From Dyadobacter sp. 676 (GTDB lineage Bacteria; Bacteroidota; Bacteroidia; Cytophagales; Spirosomataceae): 64,000 bases of DNA. The position numbers and the translations under genes were made by a program. The stretch is from contig NZ_CP159289.1 in NCBI RefSeq assembly GCF_040448675.1, forward strand, positions 5,749,001 to 5,813,000. Reading direction: 5' to 3'. Under the pieces are notes generated by a model. That model worked only from the letters and a program-made list of their open reading frames with translations. It was not told the DNA's origin and did no database searches. This document shows, piece by piece, positions 8,257 through 17,488 of this stretch; position 1 is the stretch's first letter, and every line of letters begins with the position of its first letter.

Positions 8257-9516
8257 ATGAAACGCCGAAACGCCATCAAGAGCCTGGCACTTTTGCCGGT
8301 AACAGGTAATATTCTCCGGATTAATCCCGCATTATCCGCCCCGGTTGCGGAAAATAGACTTCCTTCTTCCGGGCCGATGCCCGATCTGCATCGCGAGGCA
8401 TTTGTAATGGACGGTCATACCCATGTGATGAGCCGCGAGCTGGTGCTGAAAACCGATATCGGCCAGCGTTACCCGGACGGGACGGTCGATCTCCCCAGGG
8501 CCAAAGAAGGCGGGTTGGACGCGATGTTCTTCTCGGTTTATACGCCTGAAAATTATTATCCCGGAAGGTTCGAAACCAAGAATACTTTTCGCGTGATAAA
8601 CCTTGCATTGGACCAGATCAGGAAGAATAACTCGATGATCGAGCTGGCGCTGACGGCCTCCGATATCGAACGTATCAGTAAAAAAGGCAAAATGGCGGCT
8701 TTTTTGGACCTGGAAGGCGGCTATGATCTTTACGGCGACCTGGACCTGCTGCGGGCGCTGTACAAGCTCGGCCTTCGATCCATGCAGCTGACTGCCCACA
8801 GTACCACCAACGCGTTTATCGATGCTTGTAACGACGTCTACACCTGGGGCGGCATTAACGACCACGGCCGGGCGGTGATCAGGGAAATGAATAATCTCGG
8901 CATGGTAATCAACGTCGCGCATGCGTCCAACGACGCCATCATCCAGTCGGTGGCCGCGAGCCGCCATCCGGTGATTTATAGTCACGGTGGTTTTTATAAG
9001 ATAGTGGACCATCCGCGGTGCATTACCGACGAAGCCGCCAAAGCGATTGCCTCGAAAGGCGGCGTTATCGGCGTCCATTTTGGAAGCCTCTTCAACAATC
9101 CGAAGTACTGGGCATGGCAGAAACCGAAAAACCCGATCAAGGTGCAACCGAATCCCCAGCCTAAAATACCACGGATCCTTAGCACTCAGGTTACCACCCA
9201 GACCATCGAGGATGTGGACCGGGAGTTTGCGCGCGAGCTTCCATTCACTTACAATGAAACCATTCCGGACGAATACTGGATGCATGTCGACCAGCTCGCC
9301 CGGGTAATCGACTATGGGGTAAACCTGGTTGGCGAGGACCATATCGCGCTGGGTTCCGATCTCGACGGCGGCCCAGAACTGCCCCGTGAAATCAGGGATA
9401 TCAGCGATTATCCGCAGATTACCATCGCCATGCAGAAGCTGGGGTACAGCGATCAGCGGATCAAGAAGATACTCGGACTAAACTGGCTGCGTGTGATCCG
9501 GCAGGTGACCGGGTAG
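8257..9516 (+). CDS. Membrane-dipeptidase-type metallohydrolase (peptidase M19)
   Basis: 419 residues from ATG 8257. A signal-like N-terminus (MKRRNAIKSLALLPV) precedes an amidohydrolase barrel with the M19 ligand pattern: DGHTH (His54, His56), LEGG (Glu153), VAHAS (His222), SHGG (His243) and GSDLDGG (Asp368). In classical renal dipeptidases the first motif is HxD; here His56 takes the Asp position, so metal binding may differ. Family members hydrolyse dipeptides, often containing D-residues or dehydro-amino acids, with two zinc ions. It converges with the esterase gene 20 bases away. Confidence 0.85.
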   Translation: MKRRNAIKSLALLPVTGNILRINPALSAPVAENRLPSSGPMPDLHREAFVMDGHTHVMSRELVLKTDIGQRYPDGTVDLPRAKEGGLDAMFFSVYTPENYYPGRFETKNTFRVINLALDQIRKNNSMIELALTASDIERISKKGKMAAFLDLEGGYDLYGDLDLLRALYKLGLRSMQLTAHSTTNAFIDACNDVYTWGGINDHGRAVIREMNNLGMVINVAHASNDAIIQSVAASRHPVIYSHGGFYKIVDHPRCITDEAAKAIASKGGVIGVHFGSLFNNPKYWAWQKPKNPIKVQPNPQPKIPRILSTQVTTQTIEDVDREFARELPFTYNETIPDEYWMHVDQLARVIDYGVNLVGEDHIALGSDLDGGPELPREIRDISDYPQITIAMQKLGYSDQRIKKILGLNWLRVIRQVTG

Positions 9517-9535
9517 CGGCATACAGTTATAACCT

Positions 9536-10474
9536 TCATTTCTTGTTTGTGAAAAGCCCTTCCACCCGCATCCATTCGACAACGTCCCTGAACCATATAT
9601 CGAACGGCGGGTAGGAGAGGAAGCCATGTTCGCCTTTGGAATAGATATGCAGCGCGCCATCTACGCCATTTTTCTTCAGGGCATTGTAAAAACCGATGCT
9701 GTTCGAAGCCGGAACGACTATGTCTGCGCCGGAATGTACAAGAAACGCGGGAGGCGTGGCCCAGGTAACCCGAAGTTCGTTTGAAAATAAGCGGATGGTT
9801 TCCGGGCTCGAGTTTTTCCCAAGCAGATTGTCGCGCGAGCCGATATGCCCGGTGCTGTCGTTGAAGCTGATTACGGGGTTTATCAGGATCATAAAATCGG
9901 GCCGTAGACTGGTTTTTCCGGTTTCGTCGATATAGCGTGTTTCGAAATGCGTTCCGGCGGTGGAAGCAAGATGGCCTCCCGCCGAAAAGCCCATTATACC
10001 AATGCGGTCGGGACGGACACCGAACTCCTTCGCACGTTCCCTTACGGTTTTGATCGCCTGCTGCGCATCCTGGATCGGTCCGAGGCTGGGGGAATCCATA
10101 ATGCGGGCGTCGGGCAGGCGGTATTTCAGGACAAATGCAGTCACGCCCAATCTGTTGAATGCGCGTGCCACGTCGCTCCCTTCGCGCTTCGTCAACAGCA
10201 TGCCATAGCCGCCACCGGGGCAAATGATGACGGCCGTCCCGTTGGCGGGTGTTTAGCGGGGCAGAAAAATCGTCAGGCCGGGAATGGAAACGTGCGAGGT
10301 GAGCGAATCGACCGTTTCATTGGCTGTCGATGTTTCCCGGTCGGGCCCGGCAATGGAATTGGGGATGGCTCCGGGGTAAAGCCGCATATAGCTTTGCGCG
10401 ACGCTTGCCGTGCCCGGCAGGAGGCCCGGCAGAAGCATTCCCGCTGCGAGCAAATAAGGTGCTAATCGTGGCAT
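9536..10474 (-). pseudogene. Alpha/beta-hydrolase esterase with an internal stop
   Basis: One frame from ATG 10474 to 9536 encodes a secreted acetylxylan-esterase-like (BD-FAE/Abhydrolase_3) protein of about 312 residues, broken by TAA at 10253-10255. Before the stop: a signal peptide and SIPGLTIFLP. After it, in the same frame: TPANGTAVIICPGGGYG, which holds the oxyanion-hole motif, the nucleophile elbow GFSAGGH, the acid region HSGADIVVPA and the final His in KGEHGF. If one C is dropped from C4 and one A added to A3 the junction would read LPAKTPANG, as the family expects, so two compensating base errors could explain the stop. It lies one base from the 1307-residue fusion gene upstream and was probably its operon partner. 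Confidence 0.75.
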
Positions 10475-10475
10475 T

Positions 10476-13400
10476 TCAAGGTATTTTGGGATCGGTTACA
10501 GTGAGTATTCCCTGCATGACACGCCAATGTCCCGGGAACGAGCAGATGAATGGATATTCGCCGGGCTGCGCGGGGGCCTTAAAATCCAGCCGGAAGCTTT
10601 TGCCTGCATTCACCAGCGGGGTTGCAAACAATACGTCCGCTGTCGAAGGCACAAAGTTCTTCTCAAATCCGTCCTTCAAACTCGCCATGGCATCGGCCGC
10701 CTCACCTACTTTTTCGACGGTGCCAGGCCGGACGATGACTACGTTATGTGGCATCAGGTCCGGATTTTCGAATACCAGGGTTACGGCTCTTCCCGCCGGA
10801 ACCGTGAGCGTCTTTTTGTCGAAAGCCATTTTTGCTTCCACCGCAACCAGCTTTATTTCGATTGTTCCCAAATTTTCCAATGCGGAAAGCACTTCCTTTC
10901 TGTCTTTTTCCGGCACGGCATTAACCATGCTTTTCATTGTCCTGATCGCCATCGCAAACGCCTCCGAATTCTGAATGGACTCGGGTGTATCTTTCAATGA
11001 TGCTACCCAATCCTTCGTCGGCTGCGTTTTAGCCTCGCTTTCAATGGTCATTTTCATGAGTAAAGGATAGGCCGCCGCTGGCGTGCGTGGGGCCAGTTCT
11101 TTTACTTTCTGAAAAAAGGAAGCTTTAAGACCGGCATCCGGCAACATCGAGATTCCTGTTAAATAGGCAGCTGTTTTGTCCTGAATGGCCTTTTGCAGGG
11201 ATTGCTCCGGTTCGCCCGCCGAAATTAACGCCGCGAAGCCGGTCGCCTGCATCACCTGGCTGGTGTCGGTCGTGACAAACCGGGTCAGTTCGGTTCTGTT
11301 TTGTTTTAATTCCGACGGCTCCGAAGCGAGCAGAAGCTTAATAAGCTCCTGCTGGGCAGGGCTTTGCTGGTTGGGTTTTCTGTTTTTTTCTTCCCCGTAA
11401 ATAGCATCCAGCAATACCTTCACTTTTCCGGTTTTCTGATTTTTGGCAAGACGATTCAAGGCCTCGGTTTTTAGAGCAGCGTCGATGTCGGGCCTTGTAA
11501 GCGTGGCCGTCAGCACTTCCGGAGTTTGTGGCAATGAGGAGAGCTCCTCCGCATTGGCCAGTTTCAACAGATAGCCATGGACTTGTTTCGGGTTGCTTCC
11601 GAAGCGCTTACCCTGCTTCATGCCAGCCAGCCAGACCGGTTTCAGGAAGCGGAACGTCTCGTGCATCGCGTAGTCCATATAATAGTCGCTCGGGTATTTG
11701 AAAATATCCGTAGCGGCGGTTACGGCCCGTTCCGAATCGAAAAAACTCAATGCGACCATCGCCTCGATCCGCACGCGCGGCGATTCGTCGTTCAGCCGGG
11801 CGCGCATCAGTTCCAGCGAACCTGGAATGCGGTCGCGCCAGTGTAACAGTATTTTGGTGGCCGCTGCGCGTGCCTGCGGCTCTTTCGCATTCAGGAGCGT
11901 GTGCAAAAGATGGGGTTCCACCACATCGAAATCCTGAAAGAGCCACAGCCCTTCCAGCAGGTTATGCTCGTATTGCGGATCGTTTTTATCCAGTGCGGCT
12001 ACCCATTTTCTCAGTTCCGGCGAGACCTCCGTCGCCTTCTTTTCGCGGATTTGCGCACGCGAGCGGTACCTGAAACGGTCTTCGTAGGCTTTCAGGTTTT
12101 CAAGCAGCTGGGGTACGGTTTGCCCGGACACGTCGGTTACTTTCAGCACCGGCCTGTTTTTGTAAGTGATCCGCCATACGCGGCCGTGGGATTTGTCGCG
12201 GGCGGGATCGCGCGGCGGATTTTCACCGTGCGAGATCAGCGGGTTGTACCAGTCGACAATATACAGCCCGCCATCGGGGCCGAATTCAATGTCGATCGGC
12301 CTGAAATTGGGGTCTTCCGATTGCAGGATGGCCTCCACTTCCTTGCTGCCGATGCCCGAGCCACGGGGGACGATCCGGTGTTGTTTGGTACCCTGGAAGC
12401 CGATATTGTTATTGACCAGAAAATTACCCTGTACTTCGTCGGGAAATTGTCTGCTCGAAACAATCTCGATACCCGCAGTTGGCCTTACCCGTGTTTCCGT
12501 AAACGTTTCGATGCGCGGGTGCTTGTCGGGGTAGGTCACATTACCGGTCATCGGCGGGGCAAAATAATTCGAACCGTCGGACGCATCGCCGATCAGGTGC
12601 GTGCCCCATTTATCGAAAACACTTCCCCAGGGATTATAGTAAGGGTATGAAATGTAATGGGTCAGCTTAGCCGTGCGCGGCTCGTAGCGGTAGGTCGCGC
12701 CGGCATACGACCGTATGGGGCCGTAAGGGGTTTCCACCTGCGAATTCAGGAACGTTCCCTCATTGAAATACAATGCGCCGTCCTGTCCGAATGTAAACGC
12801 ATGCGTGGCGTGATGGCTGTCTTCGGACCCGAAACCGGTTAGGACCACTTCGCGCAGGTCGGCTTTGTCGTCCCCGTCGGTGTCTTTTAAAAACAAAATA
12901 TCCGGCTCCTGGGAAACATACACACCGCCGTCGCCGAATTCGAAGCCCAGCGGAAGGTAGAGGTCGTCGGCAAAGACGGTATGTTTGTCGGCCTTTCCGT
13001 CGGCATCGGTGTCTTCCAGGATCACGATTTTATCGTGAACCGGAATTCCGGGAAAGTACTGCGGGTAGGTCGGCATGGTCGCCACCCACAGCCTTCCGCG
13101 CGCGTCGAAGTTCATCGCCACGGGTTTTTCGATCGGGAAATCCTTTTCCGAAGCGAACAGGTTGATCTGATAACCTTCGGGCAGTTTGAATTTGTCGGTT
13201 GTCGCCGGCCACATTTTGTCGTGATGCGCATGCGCGACGGCTTTGGCGGCCTCGCCTTGCCGGCCTGTCATCGGGATATCCGGTATGAGCATCGGGTCAA
13301 CCGGTTTTCCGCGTCTGTCCACAATTTCGACGGCCTTTTTATATGCTGCGGCATCGTCGCTTTTCGCCATTTCCCAGATCACCGAGTCGAGCGAGGCCGT

Positions 13401-14399
13401 CATCTGGTTTAGTTTTCGGAGCTCCGGCGGAAACGCGATTACGCCAAAAGGCTCTCTTCTGCGGCCGTAAATATATTCGCCGTTTACCGCACGCCAGCGG
13501 TAGAAGAAATGGTCGTCCTTCATCTTGATGACTGCCAGCAGCTTTTTGCTGTTCTCCGTGGTCATATCCGGCAGTTTTCCGAAACCCAGCGATTGCGCCA
13601 TCCATTCGGCGGCCCGTTTATAGCCTGCGCCTGTGAGGTGAATGCCGTTGATCGTCAGCCGAGGCTGGCCTTTCTGCTTCATTTTGGTGAGGGAAGGCGT
13701 AAAAAGGTCTATAAAGTAGAGCCCTTTTTCCGAAGCTGTTTTTTGCATTGCGCGGGTATACAATTCCAGGTTTTTATTGTGCTCCGCCGGATCGGGGAAA
13801 TGTTCGCCCATTTCCTCGTGCGCGATCGGGGACACCAGCACCAGGGTAGGCGCGGAGCGGCCGTTATACCGATGCTTTTGCAGGTTTTGGATAAATACAT
13901 CGAGGTCTTTTTCGAATTGGGGCAAGCCCGCTACCCCTTTAAATGCCTCATTCATTCCAAAACACAGGAAAATAATGTCGGCTTTCTGATCGTACAGGTC
14001 CTGGTTCAATCCCGCGAAATTCAGCGCGACCGGCATAACGATCCGCTCGCCTTCGTGCGTGAAGCCTTGAAATTTTACTTCTTTCTGCCCTTCAGTAAGC
14101 CGCTTTGTTTTTTCTCCGAAACCCGGGAAGTTCAGCGGCCGGGGCTGTAAACCGACCTCGTCCGCACTCCAACCCATATTCCGAAGCGTGAGCTGGCTGC
14201 CGGGGAAATTTTTTTGAAGTAATGTTTCGAAATAGCCATAATGGCGCATCCGGTCGGCGAATGTATTACCGAGCAAAATGATACGGTCGCCTGTCTTCGG
14301 CGCGAATCCGGGATTAGGCGCCTGCCCGATGGACGGTTTTACAAAAGCGACCGAGAGGAAGACGATAACGGCAAGAATATGCTGAAGTATAGGTTTCAT
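10476..14399 (-). CDS. SGNH-like / PVC-type propeller / HEAT / azurin-like copper fusion
   Basis: A 1307-residue exported protein (signal peptide at residues 1-25). Module 1 (about 30-290) is SGNH/GDSL-hydrolase-like, but block I is LLGNTFADRM, not GDS, and the last block is NGIHLTGAGY with Asn where Asp is usual, so activity is doubtful. Module 2 (about 400-760) is a six-bladed propeller of the Pirellula-type membrane-bound dehydrogenase family (LPEGYQINLFASEKDFPIEKP, cut here into shorter pieces: GYQINLFASEKDFPIEKP; FGPDGGLYIVDWYNPLISH). Module 3 (about 790-1020) is helical and HEAT-like. Module 4 (about 1190-1307) is a type-1 copper domain with ligands in LMPHNVV, FICSFPGHW and MQGILTV (His, Cys, His, Met). 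No haem-binding CxxCH is seen, unlike many relatives. The copper domain suggests electron transfer from the propeller. Substrate unknown; sugar or sugar-alcohol oxidation is a guess. Confidence 0.8.
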   Translation of the reverse strand: MKPILQHILAVIVFLSVAFVKPSIGQAPNPGFAPKTGDRIILLGNTFADRMRHYGYFETLLQKNFPGSQLTLRNMGWSADEVGLQPRPLNFPGFGEKTKRLTEGQKEVKFQGFTHEGERIVMPVALNFAGLNQDLYDQKADIIFLCFGMNEAFKGVAGLPQFEKDLDVFIQNLQKHRYNGRSAPTLVLVSPIAHEEMGEHFPDPAEHNKNLELYTRAMQKTASEKGLYFIDLFTPSLTKMKQKGQPRLTINGIHLTGAGYKRAAEWMAQSLGFGKLPDMTTENSKKLLAVIKMKDDHFFYRWRAVNGEYIYGRRREPFGVIAFPPELRKLNQMTASLDSVIWEMAKSDDAAAYKKAVEIVDRRGKPVDPMLIPDIPMTGRQGEAAKAVAHAHHDKMWPATTDKFKLPEGYQINLFASEKDFPIEKPVAMNFDARGRLWVATMPTYPQYFPGIPVHDKIVILEDTDADGKADKHTVFADDLYLPLGFEFGDGGVYVSQEPDILFLKDTDGDDKADLREVVLTGFGSEDSHHATHAFTFGQDGALYFNEGTFLNSQVETPYGPIRSYAGATYRYEPRTAKLTHYISYPYYNPWGSVFDKWGTHLIGDASDGSNYFAPPMTGNVTYPDKHPRIETFTETRVRPTAGIEIVSSRQFPDEVQGNFLVNNNIGFQGTKQHRIVPRGSGIGSKEVEAILQSEDPNFRPIDIEFGPDGGLYIVDWYNPLISHGENPPRDPARDKSHGRVWRITYKNRPVLKVTDVSGQTVPQLLENLKAYEDRFRYRSRAQIREKKATEVSPELRKWVAALDKNDPQYEHNLLEGLWLFQDFDVVEPHLLHTLLNAKEPQARAAATKILLHWRDRIPGSLELMRARLNDESPRVRIEAMVALSFFDSERAVTAATDIFKYPSDYYMDYAMHETFRFLKPVWLAGMKQGKRFGSNPKQVHGYLLKLANAEELSSLPQTPEVLTATLTRPDIDAALKTEALNRLAKNQKTGKVKVLLDAIYGEEKNRKPNQQSPAQQELIKLLLASEPSELKQNRTELTRFVTTDTSQVMQATGFAALISAGEPEQSLQKAIQDKTAAYLTGISMLPDAGLKASFFQKVKELAPRTPAAAYPLLMKMTIESEAKTQPTKDWVASLKDTPESIQNSEAFAMAIRTMKSMVNAVPEKDRKEVLSALENLGTIEIKLVAVEAKMAFDKKTLTVPAGRAVTLVFENPDLMPHNVVIVRPGTVEKVGEAADAMASLKDGFEKNFVPSTADVLFATPLVNAGKSFRLDFKAPAQPGEYPFICSFPGHWRVMQGILTVTDPKIP

Positions 14400-14434
14400 A
14401 TGGGATAGGCTAATGCGGTAACGGCAGATTTGGG

Positions 14435-14851
14435 CTACCGGCCACTATTTTGTTTCAGGTTCTGTTTTTTTTCTATCTCGCGCTGCGGGATCGGCATGAA
14501 ATACATTTTTTCCTGAAAAACGCAGGGAATGCCGTCCACCGGTTTAGGATTGTAAGTGTACGTGCCGGTAAGTGCCCCAGCAATGTCGGAGGAGTTATCC
14601 AGGCGCGTATTTATTTTCAGTTTTCTGAGAAGATTGTTGCGCAATGCGCATATCAGATATACCGTGACGTAGGAGGTGTCGGTGAGGGGCGGCCTGCGGT
14701 ACCACAGATCGCCTAAAAGCGGCTCATCCGCGGGGACGGGTGTGGGCTTGTTCATTCGAGCTGCGATAAGGTTTGGCTTGCCCAAACGAAGTCCGGAGAG
14801 CGGGATTTCTACTCGGTCGCAGTTGTTGCCAGCGCATTCGAAGCGAAGCAT
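14435..14851 (-). pseudogene. Remnant ending in a SusD C-terminus
   Basis: A 138-residue open frame. Its last 30 residues (MYFMPIPQREIEKK, then QNLKQNSG) are the standard end of RagB/SusD lipoproteins. The preceding 100 residues are not SusD-like and I do not recognise them, and no signal or lipobox is present. It is best read as the tail of a deleted or recombined SusD gene. It sits 35 bases ahead of the 1307-residue gene, so a SusC/SusD pair may once have preceded that gene. Confidence 0.45.
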
Positions 14852-14910
14852 TTGTAGCCGATATAGCTACCCGGCACGGGGCCAATCGGCCTGGGGCTTG
14901 CCGTACGGGC

Positions 14911-14956
14911 ACTAAAAAACCCCGCATTCCGGCTGAATGCTTGCCGGAATGCGGGG
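14911..14956 (-). terminator. Rho-independent terminator of the TonB receptor gene
   Basis: A perfect 13-base inverted repeat (CCCCGCATTCCGG, 14920-14932, and its complement at 14944-14956) with an 11-base loop. On the minus strand it is followed by a run of six T. It lies 24 bases past the stop of the TonB-dependent receptor. Confidence 0.85.
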
Positions 14957-14979
14957 TGCTGCCAAACAGAAAGGACGAC

Positions 14980-17328
14980 TTAAAACGCGTAACCGAGAAC
15001 CAGGTTAAACCGGCGTCCGTTCCCGCGTGTGTAATTGGCATCGTTGCCGTAAAACTGTGCGATGGTGGGGTAGTAGGCCGTGTTGAGCAGGTTTTCGATG
15101 CCCAGGCTTAGTCTGAACTGCCGGGTGACTTTATAGGCGGCTGCGAGGTTCCAGAGGTTGAACGACTCAATAGGGGCCTCTCCAAGCGCATAAACGCCCT
15201 TTTCGTTGGGTTTGAACCGGTCGCGGCTTCCCACGTACATCCAGTTGAGGTCAACATTCAGACCTTTGTGATTAAATTTCGCATACGCTGTGATCTTGGG
15301 AGGCGTGATCCGGTTGGAGTTCAGATAGGTGTCTTTCGGTCCGCTGAAATTTCCGTCCTGGTCCTTATCTCCTTTCCCTTCCACATACGCGTAGTTCCCG
15401 CCGACGGTCAGCCCGCCATACACACGGTAATCCATCTGTATCTCGTATCCCCAAACACGCTCGGGCATCCGCTCGGCGATATACACGCCGTCGACTTCCA
15501 GGAGATTGGAGCCGAGTTTCGACGTGCTGTAATAGTAGGCGGCGGTAAAGCTGAGCTTGCCCAACTGGCTGCTGAAACCGCCTTCGTAATTGTCGACGAT
15601 AATAGGCTTCGTTTCCAGCTTGGATATCGTGCTTTCCCGGGCGGCGCGGAGTACCCTGCCCAGATCAAAAATGGAGAAGGACTGCGAATAGCTTACAAAC
15701 GGGTTAAAATAGCGGAATTTGGAGTACCGGGCACCGGCATTGAACACAAGGGCATTGTAGTCGAGGATCCCGCCTTTCACGGCGATACTGCCCGCACCGT
15801 CGGGTCCCGTAGCCAGCGTATTGTAGTCATCGATTTGAATCCTTATGTTTTCGGCCCTTGCCCCGGCCTTCACATTCAGGTGGTTAAACCACTGCGTCGA
15901 AATCTGTGCGTAAGGCGCCAGGTTGCGCATATCGATGTTGGGGACCCACACCCGTCCGTCGACAAGGCTCTGAGCGGTTTGATCGTTCAGCAGGTCGAAA
16001 CCGTAGGTAATGTCTCCCGAAATTTTGCTGGAAAACTGCAACGGGGTATTCAAATTAACCCTTAAACCCTTTTTGTTGGACACGATTTCGGATTGCCCGC
16101 TGCCGTAAAACGAAGCGGAATTGGAATATACCGTCCAGAAGTCCTGCAAGTAGACATTGGCCGTCAGGCTTGTCCGGCCGACGATCTCCTTGTTGGTATA
16201 CTGGAGATTGAGGTTATGGTTATGTCTCGTCCCCTCATCGATCCCCACCCGCTTTCCCAGGACCCCGATGGCGGGGCTTTTTCCAAATACCCCGTTTTTC
16301 AGAACGAAGGCGGAATGCTGGTTCGAACTGTAATAATTGTACATTAGTTCAAGCCTTTGGCTTTCGGTAAAATCATACCCCATTTTTGTAAAAGCATTGT
16401 ATATTTTGGTTTCGCCCAGGCCATATTCCGGCGAAATCACCTGTCCTTCGGCATCGCGGTAAACCCCGGTTTTCTCGTACATGCCGCTGACGACGTAATC
16501 GAATTTATTGAGCTTGCCGAAAAGCTGCTGGGAGAACCGGTAACCGATCGTGCTGTCGCCTTTGGTATTGCCGGTCAGGCCTGCCTGCGAATAGCCGCCG
16601 ATTTTGCGGGCACCTCTGGGAACCTTGGTAATGTAGTTGATCAACCCGCCATCGGCCCCGTTGCCGTATATGGCCGTCGCGCCTTTGATTACCTCTACGC
16701 GCTCGATCACCGAAGGGTCGATGGAGCGGATATCGCGGCCACCTGCCCGAAGCGGTGTGGATTGCGGAATGCCGTCGATCAGCACGAGCAGGTTTCTGCC
16801 GCGAAGGGTCTGGCCGTAATTCCCGGTCTGATTGGTGGAGGAGCCCAACCCGGGAACCGCGTACCCCACGATGTTCGCAATATTGGGACTGATAGTTGAC
16901 AGCGCATCGATCTCTTTCGGGCTGATTACGGTGACCGAAGAGGGCGTTTCCGCGAGCGATTCTACCCTGCGGCTGGCCGAGACGATCACTTCGTCGAGTT
17001 GCGAGGTATTTTCTTCCAGTTTAACTTCCACAACGGTGGTTGCCCCGGCGTCGATACGGATTTTTTGCTCCTGTGACGCGAAGCCCAGGGACGATATGCG
17101 AAGGGTTGCCGCGCCCGGCGCGATATCGGCAATGGCGAACGCCCCGTTTTCATCGGTATGAACGCCTTTGCCGCTTCCTTTGATAAGTACATGGGCCGAC
17201 GGGACCGGCTGGTTAAATGAGTTTTTAACGGTTCCTTTCACGGTCCCTTTTTCCGTCTGGGCAAAGAGGTTCTGTCCGGATAAGGCGCAGAGGGACAATG
17301 TAAAAACAAGTATAATTCGAGGTAGCAT
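14980..17328 (-). CDS. TonB-dependent siderophore-type receptor
   Basis: 782 residues. A signal peptide ending LFAQ is followed by a carboxypeptidase-regulatory-like domain (about 28-110), a plug domain with ETPSSVTVISPKEIDAL and IERVEVIKGATAIYGNGADGG, and a 22-strand barrel ending in the aromatic LVLGYAF. The plug resembles FhuA/FecA-like ferric-siderophore receptors more than SusC, and the length is normal. It imports its ligand through the outer membrane using TonB energy. A good promoter lies just upstream and a terminator downstream, so it is a single-gene unit. The ferric substrate is not predictable; copper or vitamin uptake is also possible. Confidence 0.85.
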   Translation of the reverse strand: MLPRIILVFTLSLCALSGQNLFAQTEKGTVKGTVKNSFNQPVPSAHVLIKGSGKGVHTDENGAFAIADIAPGAATLRISSLGFASQEQKIRIDAGATTVVEVKLEENTSQLDEVIVSASRRVESLAETPSSVTVISPKEIDALSTISPNIANIVGYAVPGLGSSTNQTGNYGQTLRGRNLLVLIDGIPQSTPLRAGGRDIRSIDPSVIERVEVIKGATAIYGNGADGGLINYITKVPRGARKIGGYSQAGLTGNTKGDSTIGYRFSQQLFGKLNKFDYVVSGMYEKTGVYRDAEGQVISPEYGLGETKIYNAFTKMGYDFTESQRLELMYNYYSSNQHSAFVLKNGVFGKSPAIGVLGKRVGIDEGTRHNHNLNLQYTNKEIVGRTSLTANVYLQDFWTVYSNSASFYGSGQSEIVSNKKGLRVNLNTPLQFSSKISGDITYGFDLLNDQTAQSLVDGRVWVPNIDMRNLAPYAQISTQWFNHLNVKAGARAENIRIQIDDYNTLATGPDGAGSIAVKGGILDYNALVFNAGARYSKFRYFNPFVSYSQSFSIFDLGRVLRAARESTISKLETKPIIVDNYEGGFSSQLGKLSFTAAYYYSTSKLGSNLLEVDGVYIAERMPERVWGYEIQMDYRVYGGLTVGGNYAYVEGKGDKDQDGNFSGPKDTYLNSNRITPPKITAYAKFNHKGLNVDLNWMYVGSRDRFKPNEKGVYALGEAPIESFNLWNLAAAYKVTRQFRLSLGIENLLNTAYYPTIAQFYGNDANYTRGNGRRFNLVLGYAF

Positions 17329-17354
17329 CGATATGGGGATAATTAAAATTCCCG

Positions 17355-17384
17355 CAAAGATAGTTTATTTAGACTCATTACAAA
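17355..17384 (-). promoter_or_regulatory. Bacteroidota-type promoter for the TonB receptor
   Basis: On the minus strand TTTG (17384-17381) is followed after 18 bases by TATCTTTG (17362-17355), matching the Bacteroidota -33/-7 consensus TTTG...TAnnTTTG. It lies about 27 bases ahead of the receptor ATG at 17328. No convincing Fur box was seen. Confidence 0.7.
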
Positions 17385-17488
17385 TGTTTTTTAAATGCAT
17401 ATTGCCCTTTGAGCGGAAGAGGCCGATGGGTTCGAAACGCGGCGCGCATAGCACGTATGCGACGAGAGAAGACGCCGCCTAGGCCAGG

